Made by a program: the position numbers and the translations under genes
Notes under the pieces: model-generated
The model's input: the letters and a program-made list of their open reading frames with translations, nothing else
Database searches by the model: none
What the model was told of the DNA's origin: nothing
Assembly: GCF_001693485.1 (NCBI RefSeq)
Contig: NZ_MAXC01000011.1
Span: forward strand, 1-64,000
Origin: Bradyrhizobium sp. LMTR 3
GTDB taxonomy: Bacteria; Pseudomonadota; Alphaproteobacteria; Rhizobiales; Xanthobacteraceae
Reading direction: 5' to 3'
Length of the DNA: 64,000 bases
Shown: positions 59,837 to 64,000 of the stretch, piece after piece
Layout of the letters: every line of letters begins with the position of its first letter
Position numbering within the stretch: position 1 is the stretch's first letter

Positions 59837-59910
59837 GGCCCCTTTCGGCCTCAAGCGAGCGGAAATTGCAAGCCGTGAATTGGTGCTGGGGGTATGCAAA
59901 CACAGGCCGT

Positions 59911-60008
59911 CGTACCCGCGAAGGCGGGTATCCAGTACGCCGCGGCTTCTCGGTTCTATCTTAGGCGTCTTTGGTATACTGGATCATCCGCTTTCGCGGA
60001 TGATGACA
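59911..60008. repeat. Intergenic repeat, family C, third copy
   Basis: TACCCGCGAAGGCGGGTA and CCAGTACGCCG at the left, GTATACTGGATCATCCGC and TTTCGCGGATGATGACA at the right. It lies between zapE and thpR. Confidence 0.8.
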
Positions 60009-60033
60009 GCGGAGAAGCGGCCAGCTTCTGCCC

Positions 60034-60570
60034 TCACGCGCTCAGCGCATAGGAATCCTCGACCACATACGGCCCGCCGCCGGTGGACGCGCGGGACGAG
60101 AACAGCACGAAGCGCGAAGCCCAGAACGTGCGGCTCGGGAAATAGCCGCGCACCGAGAGATAATCGGCAACGTCCTGGCTGGAAGCGTCATGCAGCCGCG
60201 CCAGCGTCACATGGGGAATGAATTTGCGCCCCTCCGGATCGAGCCCGAGCCGCTGCATCAGCCGTTCGAGCTCGGCCTGCAGCTCGATCAGCGGCCGGCT
60301 CGGCTCGACGGAAGCGACCACTGCGCGCGGTTTCTTGCCGCCAAAGCTCTGCAGGCCCTGCACCTTGACCTCGAACGGCTTGCGGTTGACCCGAAACAGC
60401 ATCGAGGCGATTTCATTCGCCGACATGCCGTCGATATCGCCGATGAAGCGCAAGGTGACGTGATAGTTTTCGGGATCGATCCAGCGTGCGCCGGGAAGGC
60501 CGCCACGCAAATTGGAAAGGCTCTGGCCGATCTCGGCCGGAATTTCCAGTCCAGCAAACAAACGCGGCAT
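60034..60570 (-). CDS. thpR: RNA 2',3'-cyclic phosphodiesterase (2H family)
   Basis: 178 residues with both catalytic HxTx motifs: HVTLRF near residue 37 and HVTLAR near residue 120. The N-terminus MPRLFAGLEIPAEI is typical. It hydrolyses 2',3'-cyclic phosphate ends of RNA to 2'-phosphates; the physiological RNA is not clear. It is probably monocistronic. Confidence 0.94.
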   Translation of the reverse strand: MPRLFAGLEIPAEIGQSLSNLRGGLPGARWIDPENYHVTLRFIGDIDGMSANEIASMLFRVNRKPFEVKVQGLQSFGGKKPRAVVASVEPSRPLIELQAELERLMQRLGLDPEGRKFIPHVTLARLHDASSQDVADYLSVRGYFPSRTFWASRFVLFSSRASTGGGPYVVEDSYALSA

Positions 60571-60751
60571 CGCATGACTCCCGATGCTTGGGCATGACCT
60601 TGAAAAGGACCATGTCCTGTAACAGCGCCCGGTGACGAATCACCGATAGTTATTTTCTATCCGACTTATGTGACTCTGCGAAGCACGCGGCGCGAGCACT
60701 CCGCAATGCTACGGGAAAACTTTGGGGTAACCTCATTCGTTGCTGCTTTTT

Positions 60752-61411
60752 TCAACTCCGCTGCCCGGAGATCGTGCCGATAAATGCCTCCACCATGGGC
60801 AGAATATTCCTCACGATGACATCGACACCCTCGGCGGTCGGATGAATTCCGTCGGCCTGGTTGAGCTTGGCCTCACTCGCAACCCCCTCCAGGAAAAACG
60901 GGTAGAGCGGCACGCCGAACGATTTGGATAGCTCCGGATAGATGGCGTTGAAGCGCGCGGCATATTCGCTCCCGTAATTGGGAGGCGCCAGCATCCCGCA
61001 CAAGAGAACCGCGATCTTGCGCGCCTTCAGCCGTGTCAGGATGTCGCTCAGCGCCGCGCGGGTGACCGCGGGATCGATCCCGCGGAGCGCATCGTTGGCG
61101 CCGAGCTCGAGAATCACCGCCTCGGTTCCCTCCGGGATCGACCAGTCCAGCCGGTCGCGACCGCCGGACGTGGTATCGCCGGACACCCCGGCATTGATCA
61201 TGTCGACCTTTATCCCCTTGTCGCTTAATGCTTTTTGCAGGCGGGCGGGGAACGCCGCCGGCGCAGACAGGCCGAGACCAGCGCTCAAGGAATCACCGAG
61301 GACGACCATTTTGACCGGTTTTGCGGGTGCAGTGGCCGGGGCCTGAGTCTGGGCCAAAACCGGCCCGGCCGTCATCATAGCCACAATCAACACGCGTATG
61401 TGCGCAAACAT
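60752..61411 (-). CDS. tesA: TesA-like SGNH arylesterase/lysophospholipase
   Basis: 219 residues: signal peptide (about 1-24; FAHIRVLIVAMMTAGPVLAQ), block I VVLGDSLSAGLGL with the nucleophile Ser, block III LGANDALRG and block V DGIHPT with the Asp-His pair. It is a periplasmic esterase/thioesterase. Start ATG 61411 was chosen for the signal peptide; the frame is open 45 codons further but would run into the divergent gene. The divergent ABC pair next to it repeats the tesA-ybbA-ybbP arrangement of enteric bacteria. Confidence 0.94.
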   Translation of the reverse strand: MFAHIRVLIVAMMTAGPVLAQTQAPATAPAKPVKMVVLGDSLSAGLGLSAPAAFPARLQKALSDKGIKVDMINAGVSGDTTSGGRDRLDWSIPEGTEAVILELGANDALRGIDPAVTRAALSDILTRLKARKIAVLLCGMLAPPNYGSEYAARFNAIYPELSKSFGVPLYPFFLEGVASEAKLNQADGIHPTAEGVDVIVRNILPMVEAFIGTISGQRS

Positions 61412-61460
61412 CCGTTTCAAGCCCTCGACCCGAGCGGTGGAAGTGCCATATGACCGAGCC

Positions 61461-62174
61461 ATGGACAGTCTCATCGAACCCTCTTCACTGACCGGCGTGG
61501 GGCCGGACACCATTTCCATCTCCAACGTCAACCTCTCGCTCGGCACAGGCGCCGCCCGCGTTCATATCCTGAAAGATATCAGCCTTCGTGTGGCATCCGG
61601 CGAGGCGATCGGCCTGATCGGGCCGTCAGGTTCGGGCAAATCGACCTTGCTGATGGTGATGGCGGGGTTGGAACGTCCTGACAGCGGAGAGGTGGTGGTC
61701 AACGGCACGCCGTTCAATGCCCTCGACGAGGACGCCCTCGCCCGCTTCCGCGGCCGCCAGGTCGGCATCGTGTTCCAGTCGTTTCATCTGATCCCGACCA
61801 TGACGGCGCTGGAAAACGTAGCCGTGCCGCTGGAGCTTGCCGGTAGTCCCGACGCGGCGGAGCGCGCGGCGAAGGAACTGGCGTCGGTCGGCCTTGGCGA
61901 GCGCCTGCATCATTACCCGACCCAATTGTCCGGTGGCGAACAACAGCGCGTGGCGCTGGCTCGCGCCCTGGCACCCGATCCCGCCATTCTCGTCGCGGAC
62001 GAGCCGACCGGCAATCTCGATGAAGCCACCGGGAAGCAGATCGTCGACATGCTCTTCACCAAACATGCCGAGCGCGGCATGACGCTGGTGCTGGTGACGC
62101 ACGACAGCTCGCTGGCGCAGCGCTGCGACCGCGTGGTGCGGCTGCGCTCAGGCCGGATCGACGGGCACTCATGA
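61461..62174 (+). CDS. ABC transporter ATP-binding protein (YbbA-like)
   Basis: 237 residues with Walker A GPSGSGKST, Q-loop GIVFQSFHLIPTMTALEN, signature LSGGEQQR, Walker B ILVADEPTGNLDEATG and H-loop LVTHD. This is the LolD/YbbA subgroup. Its stop overlaps the permease start (ATGA at 62171-62174). The divergent tesA gene starts only 49 nt away, so the two promoters share one short region. Confidence 0.95.
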   Translation: MDSLIEPSSLTGVGPDTISISNVNLSLGTGAARVHILKDISLRVASGEAIGLIGPSGSGKSTLLMVMAGLERPDSGEVVVNGTPFNALDEDALARFRGRQVGIVFQSFHLIPTMTALENVAVPLELAGSPDAAERAAKELASVGLGERLHHYPTQLSGGEQQRVALARALAPDPAILVADEPTGNLDEATGKQIVDMLFTKHAERGMTLVLVTHDSSLAQRCDRVVRLRSGRIDGHS

Positions 62175-64000
62175 CCGCGATTTCCGAGCCGGTCTACAAG
62201 AGCCGGGCATCCTCGCTGGCGCTGCGTTACGCGCTTCGCGAATTGCGCGGCGGCCTGCGTGGCTTTTACGTCTTCATCGCCTGCATCGCGCTCGGCGTCA
62301 TGGCAATTGCCGGCGTCGGCTCGGTGGCGGCAAGCCTTAGCGAAGGCCTGACCCGCGAGGGCCGAACATTGCTCGGCGGCGATGTCGCATTCTCGCTGAT
62401 CCAGCGCGAAGCCAAGCCGGAGGAACTCGCTTTCCTGCGAGCGCGCGGCCAGGTGTCGGTTGCGGCCGCGCTGCGGGTGATGGCCCGCGCCAGCGACGGC
62501 AAGCTGGCGCTGGTCGAGCTCAAGGCGGTCGACGGCAACTATCCGATGCTCGGACAGTTGACGCTTGATCCCCAAATGCCGATGTCGGATCTGCTGGCTG
62601 AACGCGATGGCGCGTTCGGCGCGGCGGTCGATTCCACTCTGCTGGCGCGGCTCGATCTCAAGCTCGGCGACCGTATCGGCATCGGCAATGCCACGGTCCA
62701 GATTCGCAGCGTGGTTGGCGCCGAGCCGGACAAGCTCGCCGGCAATGTCGGCCTGGGCCCGCGCGTACTGGTCAGCGAGCAGAGCCTGCGCGCCAGCGGA
62801 TTGCTGCAGCCGGGCAGCCTGGTGCGCTGGATGTACCGGGTAAAGCTGCCGGACAATGCGGCCGACGAACGCGCCGCCGCCCAATTGGTCAACAGCGCGC
62901 GGAGTGCCTTGCCGGAAGCCGGCTGGTGGATCCGCAGCCGCGACAATGCCTCGCCGCAGCTCGAACGCACCATCAACCGCTTCACCCAATTCCTGACGCT
63001 GGTTGGGCTGGCGGCCCTTCTGGTCGGCGGCGTCGGCGTCGCCAACGCCGTCAAGAGCCATATCGATCGCCGACGCGACGTCATCGCCTCGTTCAAGGCG
63101 CTTGGTGCCACCGGGCGCGACGTCTTCACCATCTACCTGACGCAGGTGATCGTGCTCGCCGGGATCGGCTCGATGATCGGGCTTGCCGCCGGCGCGGCCT
63201 TGCCGTTTGTCATCGTCGGCCTGTTCGGCAAGCTACTGCCGCTGCCGGTGATCCCTGCCCTGCACGCCGACGAACTGGCGCTGTCGTTGCTCTACGGCCT
63301 GCTCACCGCGCTCGCCTTCGGGCTGTGGCCGCTCGGCCGGGTCCATGATGTCCCGGTCGCGGCATTGTTCCGCGAGGAGGTTGCCCGCGAATGGCACCGC
63401 CCGCGCTGGAGCTATCTCGCGCTGATGGCCGTGGTGATCGTGCTCCTTGTCTCGGTCGCGATCGGGCTGGCCTATGACAAGCGGGTCGCCGCCGTGTTCG
63501 TCGTCGCTTCGGTTGCGGTGTTTGCGCTGTTGCGCGGCGTCGCCGCCGGCCTGATGGCGCTGGCGCGGCGCCTGCCGCGGTCCAGCATCACCATGCTGCG
63601 GCTGGCGATTGCCAATATCTACCGGCCCGGCGCGCTGACGCCGTCGGTCGTGATGTCGCTCGGGCTTGGGCTCGCGGTCCTCGTCACCATTACCCAGATC
63701 GACGGCAATTTGCGCCGGCAGTTCCTGGCCGCGCTGCCGGAGCGCGCGCCCTCATTCTACTTCATCGACATTCCGACCGCCGACGCCGACCGCTTCGGCG
63801 CCTTCCTCAAGCAGATCGCGCCGCAATCCACCGTCGACGACGTGCCGATGCTGCGCGGGCGCATCGTTGCCGCCCGCGGCGTCAAGGCGGACGAACTCAA
63901 GCCCTCGCAGGATACCGAATGGGTGCTGCAGAGTGACCGCGGCCTGACCTATACCGGCGAAGTTCCAAAAGGCTCGAAGGTGGTCGAAGGCGAATGGTGG
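62171..64000 (+). CDS. ABC transporter permease, YbbP/FtsX-like (partial, runs off right edge)
   Basis: The first 610 codons are visible: a first transmembrane helix (about 31-53; GFYVFIACIALGVMAIAGVGS), a periplasmic domain with RTLLGGDVAFSLIQREA, then helices at about 277-297, 320-345, 370-390, 415-435, 440-465 and 490-515, and a second periplasmic domain to the end of the window. This is the long, two-FtsX-unit permease of the YbbP type. With the ATPase it probably exports or extracts a lipid-like or hydrophobic compound; the function of the family is unsettled. Confidence 0.93.
   Translation, partial: MTAISEPVYKSRASSLALRYALRELRGGLRGFYVFIACIALGVMAIAGVGSVAASLSEGLTREGRTLLGGDVAFSLIQREAKPEELAFLRARGQVSVAAALRVMARASDGKLALVELKAVDGNYPMLGQLTLDPQMPMSDLLAERDGAFGAAVDSTLLARLDLKLGDRIGIGNATVQIRSVVGAEPDKLAGNVGLGPRVLVSEQSLRASGLLQPGSLVRWMYRVKLPDNAADERAAAQLVNSARSALPEAGWWIRSRDNASPQLERTINRFTQFLTLVGLAALLVGGVGVANAVKSHIDRRRDVIASFKALGATGRDVFTIYLTQVIVLAGIGSMIGLAAGAALPFVIVGLFGKLLPLPVIPALHADELALSLLYGLLTALAFGLWPLGRVHDVPVAALFREEVAREWHRPRWSYLALMAVVIVLLVSVAIGLAYDKRVAAVFVVASVAVFALLRGVAAGLMALARRLPRSSITMLRLAIANIYRPGALTPSVVMSLGLGLAVLVTITQIDGNLRRQFLAALPERAPSFYFIDIPTADADRFGAFLKQIAPQSTVDDVPMLRGRIVAARGVKADELKPSQDTEWVLQSDRGLTYTGEVPKGSKVVEGEWW

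Overview
The window reads as chromosomal DNA of an alphaproteobacterium of the order Rhizobiales, most likely Bradyrhizobium or a close relative. This rests on the high GC content, the protein sequences, the rplU-rpmA / obgE-proB-proA-nadD-rsfS-rlmH-ctpA order, the sucCDAB-lpdA and atpHAGDC operons, and many short inverted intergenic repeats of the kind common in that group. No phage, IS element, CRISPR array or rRNA was seen; there is one tRNA gene.

Layout. 1-7.5 kb: motility and signalling genes: cheA (runs off the left edge), a large flagellin, an orphan receiver protein, a Crp/Fnr-type regulator, cheY, a small unknown protein and a LuxR-type regulator. 7.7-9.5 kb: a small exported protein, a small cytosolic protein and a NagZ-like glycosidase. 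9.8-13.7 kb: an operon of a Sel1-repeat exported protein, a membrane-fusion protein, an FtsX-type permease and an ABC ATPase. 14.3-18.1 kb: a compositionally different accessory block (membrane protein, acyltransferase-3/SGNH protein, methyltransferase) next to tRNA-Ser(CGA). 18.8-19.9 kb: a ROK-type kinase with its two halves in swapped order. 20-34.6 kb: housekeeping genes from rplU to two tandem Nudix hydrolases. 34.7-36.2 kb: small ORFs, an hsp20 remnant and an intact hsp20. 36.4-41.4 kb: F1 ATP synthase, reading leftward. 42-47.6 kb: rlpA-like gene, priA, xerC, DUF4337 and a membrane protein. 47.9-58.4 kb: a leftward TCA block mdh-sucC-(DUF1579)-sucD-sucA-sucB-SDR-lpdA. 58.6-64 kb: zapE, thpR, tesA and a divergent ABC ATPase/permease pair that runs off the right edge.

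The strongest unexplained signal is a palindrome, CCGTA-N4-TACGG. It occurs three times perfectly and three times with one mismatch, in the intergenic regions before cheA, fliC, cheY, a small unknown gene, the LuxR-type gene and an exported-protein gene. I saw no intergenic copy in the remaining 56 kb. This suggests an uncharacterised local regulon; the Crp/Fnr-type protein encoded in the middle of it, or another dimeric regulator, could be the binder. Other notable points are the circularly permuted ROK protein, a DUF1579 gene wedged between the two succinyl-CoA synthetase subunit genes, a LuxR regulator whose N-terminus looks like a kinase dimerisation domain without its histidine, and mosaic intergenic repeats that exchange short modules.

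All family assignments come from reading the translated sequences; no database search was run.
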